64,000 nt of DNA from Neobacillus sp. WH10. Lineage in GTDB: Bacteria; Bacillota; Bacilli; Bacillales; Cytobacillaceae. A model generated the notes under the pieces. It saw only the letters and a program-made list of their open reading frames with translations. It ran no database searches and was not told the DNA's origin. Where the stretch lies: contig NZ_CP126110.1 of the NCBI RefSeq assembly GCF_030123405.1, positions 4,774,001-4,838,000 on the forward strand, given 5' to 3'. Each line of letters opens with the position of its first letter. Position 1 is the first letter of the stretch. Positions 52,460 through 61,773 of this stretch are shown here, piece after piece. Made by a program: the position numbers and the translations under genes.

Positions 52460-53473
52460 TTAATCACCATAGCCATTCGGATTGTTTTTCTGCCATTTCC
52501 ATGAATCCCTGCCCATATCTTCAATTCCCCTTGAAGCAGCCCAGCCAAGCTCCGCTTTCGCTTTTACAGGATCCGCATAGCAGATTGCCACATCACCTGG
52601 TCTTCTATCGACAATCTTATAAGGGATCTTCACTCCTGATGCCTTTTCAAAAGCCGAAACAATTTCTAATACACTATAACCAGTTCCTGTTCCTAGATTA
52701 TAGGCGTCTACACCATTAGCTGACATGACTTTCTCAAGTGCTTTTAAATGGCCTAGAGCAAGATCAACGACATGAATATAATCCCTAACACCTGAACCAT
52801 CAACCGTTGGATAATCACTGCCAAACACTTGTAATTCTTTCAATTTACCCACAGCAACCTGTGTAATAAATGGCATTAAGTTATTGGGAATTCCATTTGG
52901 ATCCTCGCCAATCCGACCGCTCTCATGGGCACCGATTGGGTTAAAATAACGCAGTAAGGCGATGCACCAGCTATTATCCGCAACATATAAATCCTGCAAA
53001 ATTTCCTCTATCATCAGCTTCGTCCGGCCATACGGATTGGTTGCACTAAGAGGGAAATCCTCTGAAATCGGCACTCGTTCAGGCATGCCATACACGGTTG
53101 CAGATGAACTAAAGACAAGATTTTTTACACCGTATTTTTTCATCACTTCACAAAGAATGAGCGTGCCAGTAATATTATTATGATAATACCGAAGTGGAAT
53201 CGATACCGATTCTCCCACTGCTTTTAATCCGGCAAAATGAATCACAGCCTCAATTTGATTTTCAGAAAACACATTTTCAAGGTCATTCCGGTCGAGCAAA
53301 TCTACCTCGTAAAACATAAAATCTTTTCCTGTAATCTCCTTTACCCTTTTCAGTGATTCAGGTTTACTGTTAGAAAAATTATCTAGAATGATTATTTCAT
53401 AGCCTGCATTTAACAATTCAATACTTGTATGACTTCCGATATACCCGGCCCCGCCTGTGACTAATATAGACAT
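52460..53473 (-). CDS. galE: UDP-glucose 4-epimerase, second copy
   Basis: 337 residues, full length. GGAGYIGSHTSIELL, FAGLKAVGESVSIPLRYY, FSSSATVYGMPERVPI, NPYGRTKLMIEEI, LRYFNPIGAHESGRIGED and DGSGVRDYIHVVDLA are classical GalE motifs, closer to the standard enzyme than the copy at 35 kb. It lies 227 bases upstream of rfbB in the same direction, perhaps a small surface-sugar cluster, although a hairpin with GGCTATAGCC at about 52392-52417 separates them. Confidence 0.93.
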   Translation of the reverse strand: MSILVTGGAGYIGSHTSIELLNAGYEIIILDNFSNSKPESLKRVKEITGKDFMFYEVDLLDRNDLENVFSENQIEAVIHFAGLKAVGESVSIPLRYYHNNITGTLILCEVMKKYGVKNLVFSSSATVYGMPERVPISEDFPLSATNPYGRTKLMIEEILQDLYVADNSWCIALLRYFNPIGAHESGRIGEDPNGIPNNLMPFITQVAVGKLKELQVFGSDYPTVDGSGVRDYIHVVDLALGHLKALEKVMSANGVDAYNLGTGTGYSVLEIVSAFEKASGVKIPYKIVDRRPGDVAICYADPVKAKAELGWAASRGIEDMGRDSWKWQKNNPNGYGD

Positions 53474-53891
53474 TATTTTTTCCCCCTTAATTTTAATAAT
53501 TTTCCTTTATACTTTTGAATAAACACTTACCTTTTATCATTTATTATACACCACTACCAATTTTTGTTAAAATAACGAAAATTCAAAAATCATTTCCTCT
53601 ATACGAACAATCTAATACGTCTATATCGATGAATCTCATCAGCATTAATATAATTCTCTCTTTCCCCATTATTAAAAAAATTCTTGTTATTTTTCAATAT
53701 TTAAACATTTTAGACATACAAAGTAGAAATCAAATCATAGCCCGTTTTTAGTTTATGCTGGATACGGGACTACCCCTTGTTGAGACACTAAAAATATACT
53801 AGTATACTAAATAGATAATCAATATAACTTTGATGGCGAAAGTCTAATTTTTTTAAGGACCTGTTACCAAGCATCATGATAGGGGGAAAAA
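53474..53891. other. 418-bp AT-rich intergenic region
   Basis: Divergent promoters of galE and the EamA gene should lie here. I see no gene, repeat or clear hairpin. Confidence 0.5.
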
Positions 53892-54818
53892 ATGAAACAG
53901 GAAGGTTCAAAATCCATCGTACTGCCGCTAACCATTTCGATTATTGCCATTTCATTTTCAGCTATTTTTGTAAAATGGTCAGATGCACCGGCGTCCATTT
54001 TGAGTATGTATCGGATGTGGTTTGCGAGCATTTTAATGGTACCTATAGTATGGAAAAATCGTCATGAATTCAAAAAAATAATCAAAAAAGATTGGTTCTT
54101 TTTATTTTTTTCCGGCTTCTTTTTAGCGTTACACTTTGTCCTTTGGTTCGGGTCATTAAAGTTAACCACGGTTGCAAGTTCAACCATCATTCTTGCCTTG
54201 CAGCCGATTGTCTCATTGATTGGCGGCTTTTTATTTTTTAAGGAACGAACGACTGTATCCACATTGATGACAATGGGAATTGCAATTGTGGGGGCGATGA
54301 TGATTGGCTGGGGAGATTTCGGTTTAAGCCAGGATGCCATAATGGGCGATATTCTTTCGTTTTTTAGCGTCATCTCCGTGGTTGGCTACTTATTAATCGG
54401 TCAAACCATCGTGAAAAAAGTATCACACTGGCTTTATAGCTTTTGTGTCTTTTTCTTCGCATCTATTGTTCTGACAATCTATAACGTATCAACAGGGGTT
54501 GCACTTGGCGGATATCCTGCCAAAGAATGGGGCATCTTCCTTTTACTTGCCACCATTCCGACTGTCAGCCACGTGATCAATAATTGGCTATTAAACTATG
54601 TCAATGCAACTACGATCTCGATGAGTATTCTAGGCGAACCCGTTGGATCGACGATATTAGCATATCTTTTACTACATGAGCATCTCGTCAGTTGGCAAAT
54701 TGCCGGCGGCCTGCTCGTCCTTCTCGGCGTCTTTTTCTTTTTGAGCCAGCAGCGAAAACCGATTCCGGAAATGATACAGGAAGGAACCTATGCTAGAAAT
54801 AGGAAGACCCTTGGATGA
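53892..54818 (+). CDS. EamA (DMT) family transporter
   Basis: 308 residues, ten membrane helices in two EamA repeats. The first repeat includes FSAIFVKWSDAPASILSMYR and FVLWFGSLKLTTVASSTIIL; the second ends with VNATTISMSILGEPVGSTIL and ISWQ-like LVSWQIAGGLLVLLGVFFF. It is a drug/metabolite exporter or importer with unknown substrate. GGGGGAAAA lies upstream of ATG. Confidence 0.88.
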   Translation: MKQEGSKSIVLPLTISIIAISFSAIFVKWSDAPASILSMYRMWFASILMVPIVWKNRHEFKKIIKKDWFFLFFSGFFLALHFVLWFGSLKLTTVASSTIILALQPIVSLIGGFLFFKERTTVSTLMTMGIAIVGAMMIGWGDFGLSQDAIMGDILSFFSVISVVGYLLIGQTIVKKVSHWLYSFCVFFFASIVLTIYNVSTGVALGGYPAKEWGIFLLLATIPTVSHVINNWLLNYVNATTISMSILGEPVGSTILAYLLLHEHLVSWQIAGGLLVLLGVFFFLSQQRKPIPEMIQEGTYARNRKTLG

Positions 54819-54836
54819 TAAATCTAAGGGTCTTCT
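54804..54836 (+). terminator. terminator after the EamA gene
   Basis: GAAGACCCTT, loop, AAGGGTCTTC, T-rich. It overlaps the last codons of the gene. Confidence 0.7.
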
Positions 54837-54974
54837 TCATCATTTGGCGAATGGAGTTCTGCTTGCCTAACATTCATACTTTATTGCTTAATTTCCTTCA
54901 TTAATCTTGTACGGGCACCTATAGACCTTATTAAATTCCTTTTTCTCTCTTTTTACCCTATTAAATAAACAGCT

Positions 54975-54989
54975 CGGTGCCTGACACCA
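54975..54989. repeat. dispersed palindrome, copy 12
   Basis: CGGTGCCTGACACCA in the gap between the EamA gene and the large tandem array. Confidence 0.78.
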
Positions 54990-55210
54990 TATACGATATT
55001 TTTCCTTTGCTTATAGGAAAATCTACTTATTTTTTGAAATTTTCCAAAAAATTCTATAAATAAATAATACAATAGAAAAAGGTAATGAAAATAATGGAAT
55101 TTAATTTAAGCAGGTCTCTCATTCAGGGTAGACGGATAAATGATCTTGCCTCAGACATGTATTGGGGCCAGCGCCCTCATCAATATTAAATTTGGCGGCG
55201 CCTGCTGAAA

Positions 55211-55985
55211 GGTCTTTAATAGGCCTTCTTGAAGACAAATCTTACTACTATATCTCCAAGTCTGTCTTTAATAGGCCTTCTTAAGACTAACCTCAAACCT
55301 CTCTGGCAAATCTCCAAAATTGTCTTTAATATGCCTTCATATGAATAAAAACTCTCTATAATCCACCTACTTTCTAACCATCATCCCCCTTATGAAGGCC
55401 TAATCTCTCCAGAAACCTTTCTTTTTTGGTCTTCATCCCCCTTATGAAGGACTAATCTCTCCGGCATCCTTTCTTTTTTGGCCTTCATCAACCTTATGAA
55501 GGACTAATCTCTCCAGCATCCTTTCTCTTTTGGTCTTCATCCCCCTTTTGAAGGACTAATCTCTCCGGCATCCTTTCTTTTTTGGCCTTCATCACCTTTA
55601 TGAAGGACTAATCTCTCCGGCATCCTTTCTTTTTTGGCCTTCATCACCTTTATGAAGGACTAATCTCTCCGGCATCCTTTCTTTTTTGGCCTTCATCAAC
55701 CTTATGAAGGACTAATCTCTCCAGCATCCTTTCTCTTTTGGCCTTCATCAACCTTATGAAGGACTAATCTCTCCGGCATCCTTTCTTTTTTGGCCTTCAT
55801 CAACCTTATGAAGGACTAATCTCTCCGGCATCCTTTCTTTTTTGGCCTTCATCAACCTTATGAAGGACTAATCTCTCCGGCATCCTTTCTTTTTGGCCTT
55901 CATCAACCTTATGAAGGACTAATCTCTCCGGCATCCTTTCTCTTTTGGCCTTCATCACCTTTTGAAGGACAAATTTCTCCGGGAA
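55211..55985. repeat. large 52-bp tandem repeat array
   Basis: TAATCTCTCC recurs at 55401, 55452, 55504, 55556, 55608, 55660, 55712, 55764, 55816, 55868 and 55919, a 51-52 bp period, with a degenerate twelfth unit ending at about 55980 and three looser units (GTCTTTAATAGGCCTTC type) from 55211. Each unit has GAAGGAC near one end and GGCCTTCAT near the other, able to pair across the unit, and CCTTCAT/ATGAAGG across each junction. The 52-bp period is not a multiple of three and frames are closed, so it is non-coding. The gap 54819-56278 has no gene. Confidence 0.92.
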
Positions 55986-56278
55986 TCCAACTATTCGCTC
56001 GAAAAGAAGTTCGTCGGGAATCAGCTCTCCACCCTTCTGATTCGATTTTTGTCAATTTTTCAACTCTTGTTGGAAATTAACTTATTTCCCAGCTGTTTAT
56101 AGTAAAATTCTTTTGAAGTTTCATCGAATGATAAAGAAAATATCATAACCGTAATCCCCCATTTGCCTCTGTATATTAAGAGGAGCTAGAAACAGTGACC
56201 TTTATTAAGAGTGGCAATATGGCCATAAAATTCCGTTAAGTGAAAATATTTTTAAATACTAAAAAGGGTTGAGAAAAA

Positions 56279-56920
56279 ATGAAATATAAAGGCAGGATAG
56301 TGACATTCTTTTTGGTATTAGGGATTAATTCTATTCATATGGCTTATTACTATTTTCGAGATGGTTTCATAAGTGGGATGGAGTATATAGGATTACCTTT
56401 TTTGATCATACTTTCTTTGTGGTTAGGGCGGCAATATGATCTTGCAAAGTTTCTTTCTGAAAAAGATGCTCTAACCGGGATATATAATAGAAGATACGTT
56501 GAGGGCATTTTTTTTAAAATTAAAGCTGCGGCTGATCGAAAAGGACATGGGATTGCCGTTCTCTTCATTGACGTCAATAACTTTAAAACAATCAACGATC
56601 ATTTTGGACACAAAGTGGGAGATACTCTTTTAAAATCTATTTCCAGCCAATTGAAAAAAAGTAGCCGGAATACGGATATCGTTGCCCGTTGGGGCGGGGA
56701 TGAATTCATCATACTCTCCCCTAGTACCTTGAAAAAAGACAACACACATGAATTGGGGGAGCGAATACACCAGAATCTAAAAATGATCTCAACAACCAAT
56801 TTAGAAATTAGTGTATCAATCGGCACTGCCATATACCCTAGTGAAGGAAACAGACTCGATGATATATTAAAAATAGCGGATGAAAAAATGTATAATATGA
56901 AAATCCGGCTTAATGCTTAA
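56279..56920 (+). CDS. membrane-bound diguanylate cyclase (GGDEF)
   Basis: 213 residues. Two N-terminal membrane helices (ITFFLVLGINSIHMAYYYF-like and IGLPFLIILSLWLG) are followed by a complete GGDEF domain: LTGIYNRRYVEGIFFKIK, VLFIDVNNFKTINDHFGHKV with the metal Asp, and the active-site RWGGDEFIIL. No sensory domain other than the membrane part, no EAL partner, and no RxxD inhibitory site I can see. It should make cyclic-di-GMP, the ligand predicted for the riboswitch at 12 kb. Confidence 0.92.
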   Translation: MKYKGRIVTFFLVLGINSIHMAYYYFRDGFISGMEYIGLPFLIILSLWLGRQYDLAKFLSEKDALTGIYNRRYVEGIFFKIKAAADRKGHGIAVLFIDVNNFKTINDHFGHKVGDTLLKSISSQLKKSSRNTDIVARWGGDEFIILSPSTLKKDNTHELGERIHQNLKMISTTNLEISVSIGTAIYPSEGNRLDDILKIADEKMYNMKIRLNA

Positions 56921-57007
56921 TGCTGAAACACAGCAAATTTCCGGAAATTAAAACAAAAAGTTTGAAGACCTCTACTTAAATGCGGAGAATTTTATGAGCT
57001 TTTGCTT

Positions 57008-57041
57008 AAAAATGACGTGTGAAATCCGCACGTCATTTTTT
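57008..57041. terminator. bidirectional terminator
   Basis: AAAAATGACGTG, 9-base loop, CACGTCATTTTTT. It ends the diguanylate cyclase transcript and could also serve the minus-strand remnant at 57.1 kb. Confidence 0.8.
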
Positions 57042-57096
57042 AACGAACGAATACTTCGACATCTCCCCTTTTTTATCAAAAACAAATGTTAAACAT

Positions 57097-57299
57097 TCAA
57101 TATTCATATGAAATCGAGGCAAAACGACTAAAATCCGCTTCTAAAAATGCATTTTGGACAATAAGACGGATACGTTTAGGTTTAAAATCTCCCCAAAAGT
57201 GAAATTGTGCAGTTCGCTCAAGCGATGTAAACCCGATATGGTAGAAGTAACCCGGGAATACAAGGTAAAGCGCGCTTTCTAAAAAGGAATTTTCTAATG
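57097..57299 (-). other. protein-like minus-strand frame, possible gene remnant
   Basis: An open frame reading LYLVFPGYFYHIGFTSLERT, then FHFWGDFKPKRIRLIVQNAF and EADFSRFASISYEY, stops 55 bases before a terminator. The composition looks like a real protein's C-terminus. Its 5' side runs into the start of the sigma-factor gene on the other strand, so no intact gene is possible. Family not recognised; it may be chance. Confidence 0.3.
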
Positions 57300-57779
57300 G
57301 AAAGCTTTGAGCAGTTAGTCGAACAGTACATACCAATGATCCACAAAATCATCCACTCACTAAACATCTACAAAAACAAAGAAGAATTTTACCAATTGGG
57401 GCTTATCGCCCTTTGGGAAGCAAGCAAACGCTATGACCCAAAAAAAGGAAAACTTGCAAGCTATGTTTACATGTATATCAAAGGATATTTGCTCATGGAA
57501 TTGAAGAAAATCAACAAGAATTCAGAAAGAAGTTTTTACCCAAAAGAGGAATTCTGGGGAGCTATCGAAGACCACTCCTCCTGCTGCCCTTTTGAAAAAG
57601 AAACTTTACTCTCCTATTGTACAAACTTAACACCTAACCAAACAAAATGGGCAATCTATACCGCCCTATATGGCTTATCAGCAAGGGAGATTGCTGATAT
57701 GGAAAAGGTATCTATCTCTGCAGTTAAAAGCTGGCGAACAGGGGCACGGGAAAAAATAAAGGGATTGGTAATGGAGTGA
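57297..57779 (+). CDS. small sigma-70 family sigma factor
   Basis: 160 residues, only regions 2 and 4. Region 2 is YIPMIHKIIHSLNIYKNKEE with FYQLGLIALWEASKRYDPKK and SYVYMYIKGYLLMELKK. Region 4 is LTPNQTKWAIYTALYGLSAR and SISAVKSWRTGAREKIK, the -35-binding HTH. It resembles ECF-like or competence-type (ComX/SigH-like) factors more than ordinary ECF. No anti-sigma gene is adjacent. AAAAGGA precedes the ATG. Confidence 0.82.
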   Translation: MESFEQLVEQYIPMIHKIIHSLNIYKNKEEFYQLGLIALWEASKRYDPKKGKLASYVYMYIKGYLLMELKKINKNSERSFYPKEEFWGAIEDHSSCCPFEKETLLSYCTNLTPNQTKWAIYTALYGLSAREIADMEKVSISAVKSWRTGAREKIKGLVME

Positions 57780-57864
57780 AATTTGGAATCAAGGAAAATT
57801 TTACTCCAATAAATATTTTTACACTTGGAGCAGTTCCCCTAAAAAATAGGTACTAATGCCCTAT

Positions 57865-57891
57865 AAACCGCTTTCATTTTGAATTATAATA
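57865..57891 (+). promoter_or_regulatory. possible promoter with cre-like site
   Basis: TATAAT lies at about 57885; just before it ATGAAAGCGGTTTAT on the minus strand fits the cre consensus except one base. A strong terminator follows within 70 bases, so any transcript would be a short leader unless read through. Confidence 0.3.
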
Positions 57892-57952
57892 TTCTGTAAA
57901 TAGCAGTGAAAATGGTTACAATTCAACAGATCCGCATGTTACTGATTCGATC

Positions 57953-58012
57953 AGGCAGGGCGACACTAATAAAAGGGAGCATCCCTTTTGTTAGTGTTCC
58001 CCTGCCTTTTTT
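57953..58012 (+). terminator. long-stem terminator before the GH84 gene
   Basis: AGGCAGGG, ACACTAA and AAAAGGGA pair with TCCCTTTT, TTAGTGT and CCTGCCT around a three-base loop, followed by TTTTTT: about 23 paired bases with small bulges. Confidence 0.88.
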
Positions 58013-58171
58013 GATGTTGGCATTTCTACAAGTTACACAGTTTGAATAAGCTTTATGCTTTTTCAATATTTTTAAAAGATTTAATTGAAGCGGAAGGGGG
58101 ATTTTAGACAATAAAAAATCTTAGTACGATTTTTTGAGAGAAAACAAAATTTGAAAGAAGAGGTGGCAAAG

Positions 58172-60478
58172 TTGGCAAAAAGAAAATTGTTTTCTAAGGC
58201 TATCATTTCAGTTTGTTTAGTAACCGGACTAGTCCTTCCCCTAGACATTCAAAAGACGAGTGCGCAGGAAGGAAATGAAAAATACGTGTTTACCGTTTCT
58301 CCTACCCCGAAATCGATTGAAGAAACAGGGAATGGCTTCCCACTTAATCCAACAGTTGGATTGGTTACTGAAAATGGAACAGATCAATCGGCAATTGAAG
58401 AAGTAAAAGCCGCTCTAAAAAAAGCAGGCGTTAAAACAATTGTCGAGAGTAACATAAAGGCTCCCCTTCTTAATGCTCCCGTGATTATCTGGCTAGGGGA
58501 ATTTTCAGATGAAGCAGAGTTAAAAGTTATTAAGGATAGTAGTGGACTTGATGATTTGACTTTAACAAAGAAAGAAGAGTATGTAGTCACTTCAACACAT
58601 GGAAAAGAAAGTAAAAAGCATATTGTGATTTCAGGGAAAGATGGAACCGGTACATATTATGGTACCAAGACATTCAAACAAATGATTATCGAACGAGAAG
58701 GAACCGATTGGATTCCTGAAGTCGAAATCCACGACTGGCCAACAATGCCGATACGAGGAGCGATTGAAGGTTTTTATGGCGAACCGTGGTCACATGAAGA
58801 TCGCTTAAGTCAATTGAATTTTTACGGCGAGCATAAAATGAATAGCTATATTTATGCGCCAAAAGATGATCCATACCATCGTGATAAGTGGAAGGAACCC
58901 TATCCTCAAGAAAAAATAAAAGAAATTGAGCAGCTTGTAAAGACTGCACATAAAAACCATGTCACCTTCACCTTTGCAATTTCACCAGGGAATACAATCA
59001 CTTATTCAAGCGATGCTGACCTGCAGGCTTTAATCAACAAGGCCCAAGCAATGTGGGACGTCGGAGTTAGATCATTTGCCTTGTTCCTTGATGATATTGA
59101 CCCAAATCTTCGCTCACCAGAGGACCGGGCCATGTTTGGCAAGGATGCAAACCCGCCTGCAGCTGCACAAGCCTATTTATTAAATCGTTTTAATGATCAG
59201 TTTATCAAAAAACATGAAGGGGCAGAGCGTTTAATTACCGTGCCAACAGATTATTATCAAGCGGGTACTACCCCTTATCGAAAAAGATTTGCCGAACTGG
59301 TTCAACCTGATATTGTCGTTCAATGGACGGGAATTGGCGTCGTCGCTCCTACAATTACCACTGCTGATGCAGATAAGATCCATGGGATTTTCAAGCATGA
59401 CTTATTAATCTGGGATAATTATCCGGTAAATGATTATGACCGTAATCGTTTGTTCCTTGGGCCATTAGTTGGAAGAGATGCAGGCCTTTCTCCTGAACAT
59501 GGTGTGATTGGTCTAACAGCCAATCCAATGAACGAAGCGGAGGCATCGAAAATTCCGCTGTTTACCGTTGCAGATTATACATGGAACCCGGAAGCCTATA
59601 ATCCAAATGACTCTTTGGAAAAGAGTTTAAAGGAATTTGCCGGAGCTGCTTATGAACCATTAAAACTGTTTGTAGAATCATCCTATTCTATCAGTCTTAA
59701 TAACTATAAAGAACCGATTTCGGAAAAATTAAAGCCGCTAATAGATCAGTTTTGGTCAGCATATGAGGCCAAAAATGGTAAAGCGGCCGCAGGCGTTCTT
59801 TTACAAGAATTCACGAAGCTGAAAAATGCACCGTCTCAACTGCGAAATACCATGGAAAATCAGAACTTCCTAGAAGAAATCGATCCATATCTAAATAAGA
59901 TGGAACTATATGGAGTCGCAGGCGAAGCAGCCATTAAAATGGCCCTAGCGGAGCAGGAAAATGATACCCAAACTGCAGAAGAGCAAAGAACATTACTTCA
60001 AAACACGATGAATGAGATGGAGAAATTCCCGCAAAAGCTAAGCTTGGGTGTCATCCCAACCTTCCTTGACCGAATTATTAATGGAGAGAATTTAGCTGAA
60101 GGAAAAACCGCCACAGCTTCTTCATCAGAAGTCAGCTGGCTAACGCCTGATTTAGCAGTTGATGGAAACAACAATACAAGATGGGCCTCTTTATATACGG
60201 ATAATCAATGGATTAGTGTCGATCTTGGTCAGCTTTATTCTATTAATAAAGTCGTGTTACACTGGGAATCTGCCTATGGAAAACAATACAAAATCCAAGT
60301 GTCACAGGATGGCAGCCAATGGACGGATGTCTATACAGAGTTAAACAGTAATGGTGGAACAGATGAAATCAATTTTCCTTCAACAGACGCAAGATATGTC
60401 AGAATGCTTGGCGTGAAACGGGCATCAAGCTGGGGCTATTCTTTATACGAATTCAAAGTATTTAACTCTCACAACTAA
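58172..60478 (+). CDS. secreted GH84 beta-N-acetylglucosaminidase (NagJ-like)
   Basis: 768 residues from TTG 58172 behind AGAGGTGG; TTG 58151 lacks a site. After the signal peptide (AIISVCLVTGLVLPLD) comes a GH20b-like domain (35-185), then the GH84 barrel: IRGAIEGFYGEPWSHEDRL, NSYIYAPKDDPYHRDKW, and the catalytic Asp pair in FALFLDDIDP. A helical region follows, and an F5/8-type C (CBM32) domain ends it (WASLYTDNQWISVDLGQLYS). It removes O- or glycan-linked GlcNAc outside the cell. Confidence 0.92.
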   Translation: MAKRKLFSKAIISVCLVTGLVLPLDIQKTSAQEGNEKYVFTVSPTPKSIEETGNGFPLNPTVGLVTENGTDQSAIEEVKAALKKAGVKTIVESNIKAPLLNAPVIIWLGEFSDEAELKVIKDSSGLDDLTLTKKEEYVVTSTHGKESKKHIVISGKDGTGTYYGTKTFKQMIIEREGTDWIPEVEIHDWPTMPIRGAIEGFYGEPWSHEDRLSQLNFYGEHKMNSYIYAPKDDPYHRDKWKEPYPQEKIKEIEQLVKTAHKNHVTFTFAISPGNTITYSSDADLQALINKAQAMWDVGVRSFALFLDDIDPNLRSPEDRAMFGKDANPPAAAQAYLLNRFNDQFIKKHEGAERLITVPTDYYQAGTTPYRKRFAELVQPDIVVQWTGIGVVAPTITTADADKIHGIFKHDLLIWDNYPVNDYDRNRLFLGPLVGRDAGLSPEHGVIGLTANPMNEAEASKIPLFTVADYTWNPEAYNPNDSLEKSLKEFAGAAYEPLKLFVESSYSISLNNYKEPISEKLKPLIDQFWSAYEAKNGKAAAGVLLQEFTKLKNAPSQLRNTMENQNFLEEIDPYLNKMELYGVAGEAAIKMALAEQENDTQTAEEQRTLLQNTMNEMEKFPQKLSLGVIPTFLDRIINGENLAEGKTATASSSEVSWLTPDLAVDGNNNTRWASLYTDNQWISVDLGQLYSINKVVLHWESAYGKQYKIQVSQDGSQWTDVYTELNSNGGTDEINFPSTDARYVRMLGVKRASSWGYSLYEFKVFNSHN

Positions 60479-60503
60479 AATTAGTGCTGATTATAAATAG
60501 GAG

Positions 60504-60539
60504 AAAAACCGGGGAGAAATCAACTTCCCGGTTTTTTTA
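60504..60539 (+). terminator. terminator after the GH84 gene
   Basis: AAAACCGGG, loop, CCCGGTTTT, TTT. Confidence 0.85.
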
Positions 60540-60659
60540 TGATGGTTTTAAAACGCATAACAAGTTTCCATATTTTTTACATACCAATCAATCTATAATT
60601 TTGATAAAATAGAAAGCAATTGTTTAACATTTTGTAAGTTTTTAGGAGGTTTTTTCTGC

Positions 60660-61583
60660 ATGAGATCTCAAAAAAAGAAAAGTAGAAAATGGGTAAAGGT
60701 GACCGCTTCGATCCTTCTGATCATGTTAATTGGCTTAGGGGCGTACGGGTACACTGTATATAAATCATTGAATAAAGCGGTTGACGCGATGCATCAGCCA
60801 ATTGAGCGAAAACAATCAGAAAAACGTAAGGATGCTGTTTCACTCAAGGCAAAAGATCCGTTTTCCGTCTTACTGCTTGGTGTGGACGAGCGCGAAGGTG
60901 ACAAAGGCCGATCTGATACGATGATTGTCTTATCGGTCAATCCAAACACCGAATCAGTGAAGATGCTTAGCATCCCAAGGGACACACGAACCGAAATTAT
61001 CGGCAAAGGGAAAGAGGACAAAATAAACCACGCCTATGCGTTTGGTGGAATTCCAATGGCGATGGATACAGTGGAGAACTTTCTTGATATTCCCATTGAT
61101 TATTATGTCGAGATGAACATGGAAGGATTTACGGAAATGGTCGATGCCGTTGGCGGAGTCACCGTCCAGAATGATTTAGATTTCACCCAAGATGGATTCC
61201 ATTTTGCAAAGGGTGAGATAACTTTAAATGGTGCTCAAGCCTTAAGCTATACAAGAATGAGAAAAGAAGATCCTCAAGGTGACTTTGGCAGACAAACAAG
61301 ACAACGCCAAGTAATCGAAGGAATAGTCAAAGAAGGGGCCAGTCTCTCAAGCTTAACGAAGTTTTCCGATATTTTCACTGCCCTTGGAAATAACGTAAAA
61401 ACGAACCTTACATTTGATCAAATGGTATCCATTCAAAAGGGGTATATAGATGCCGGAGCATCCATTCAGCAAATGGAGATTAAAGAACAAGGAAAAATGA
61501 TTAATAACATCTACTACGGACTAGTGTCAGCTGAAGAAAAGCAACGAGTGCAAAACGAATTAAAGACGCATCTGGAGTTGTAG
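60660..61583 (+). CDS. LCP-family cell-wall polymer ligase (LytR-CpsA-Psr)
   Basis: 307 residues. One N-terminal membrane helix (TASILLIMLIGLGAYGYTVY) and an external LCP domain: FSVLLLGVDEREGDKGRSDT, LSIPRDTRTEIIGKG, and YTRMRKEDPQGDFGRQTRQR with the Arg residues that bind the polyprenyl pyrophosphate. It transfers teichoic acid or capsular polymer from undecaprenol to peptidoglycan. TagU, TagT and TagV-type copies are alike, so I give no symbol. AGGAGG precedes ATG. Confidence 0.92.
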   Translation: MRSQKKKSRKWVKVTASILLIMLIGLGAYGYTVYKSLNKAVDAMHQPIERKQSEKRKDAVSLKAKDPFSVLLLGVDEREGDKGRSDTMIVLSVNPNTESVKMLSIPRDTRTEIIGKGKEDKINHAYAFGGIPMAMDTVENFLDIPIDYYVEMNMEGFTEMVDAVGGVTVQNDLDFTQDGFHFAKGEITLNGAQALSYTRMRKEDPQGDFGRQTRQRQVIEGIVKEGASLSSLTKFSDIFTALGNNVKTNLTFDQMVSIQKGYIDAGASIQQMEIKEQGKMINNIYYGLVSAEEKQRVQNELKTHLEL

Positions 61584-61592
61584 TCAAATGTG

Positions 61593-61629
61593 AAAAAAGT
61601 CCTTTCTCGAATCGAGAAGGGACTTTTTT
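61593..61629 (+). terminator. terminator after the LCP gene
   Basis: AAAAAAGTCCTTTCTCGA with near-complete complement around AT, then T-run. Confidence 0.88.
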
Positions 61630-61705
61630 CTATTTGCGATGGTTGAACCCGTTTTCTAGAGCCGCAATTTGATGTCCCACAAATGGAAAATGTTTCCTAT
61701 GAGAC

Positions 61706-61760
61706 CAAAAAGGCTGACTCAAGCAGGTCGCAAACAAATGACCTGTTTAAGTCAGCCTTA
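61706..61760 (-). terminator. terminator of the ABC-2 permease operon
   Basis: On the minus strand AAGGCTGACTT and ACAGGTC pair with GACCTG and AGTCAGCCTT, followed by TTTTGG. Confidence 0.82.
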
Positions 61761-61773
61761 TGTTTGTTGAGTT

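Noticed and set aside
55211..55985. CRISPR array
   Set aside because: Units are near identical over the whole 52 bp with no repeat/unique-spacer alternation, and no cas genes are present.
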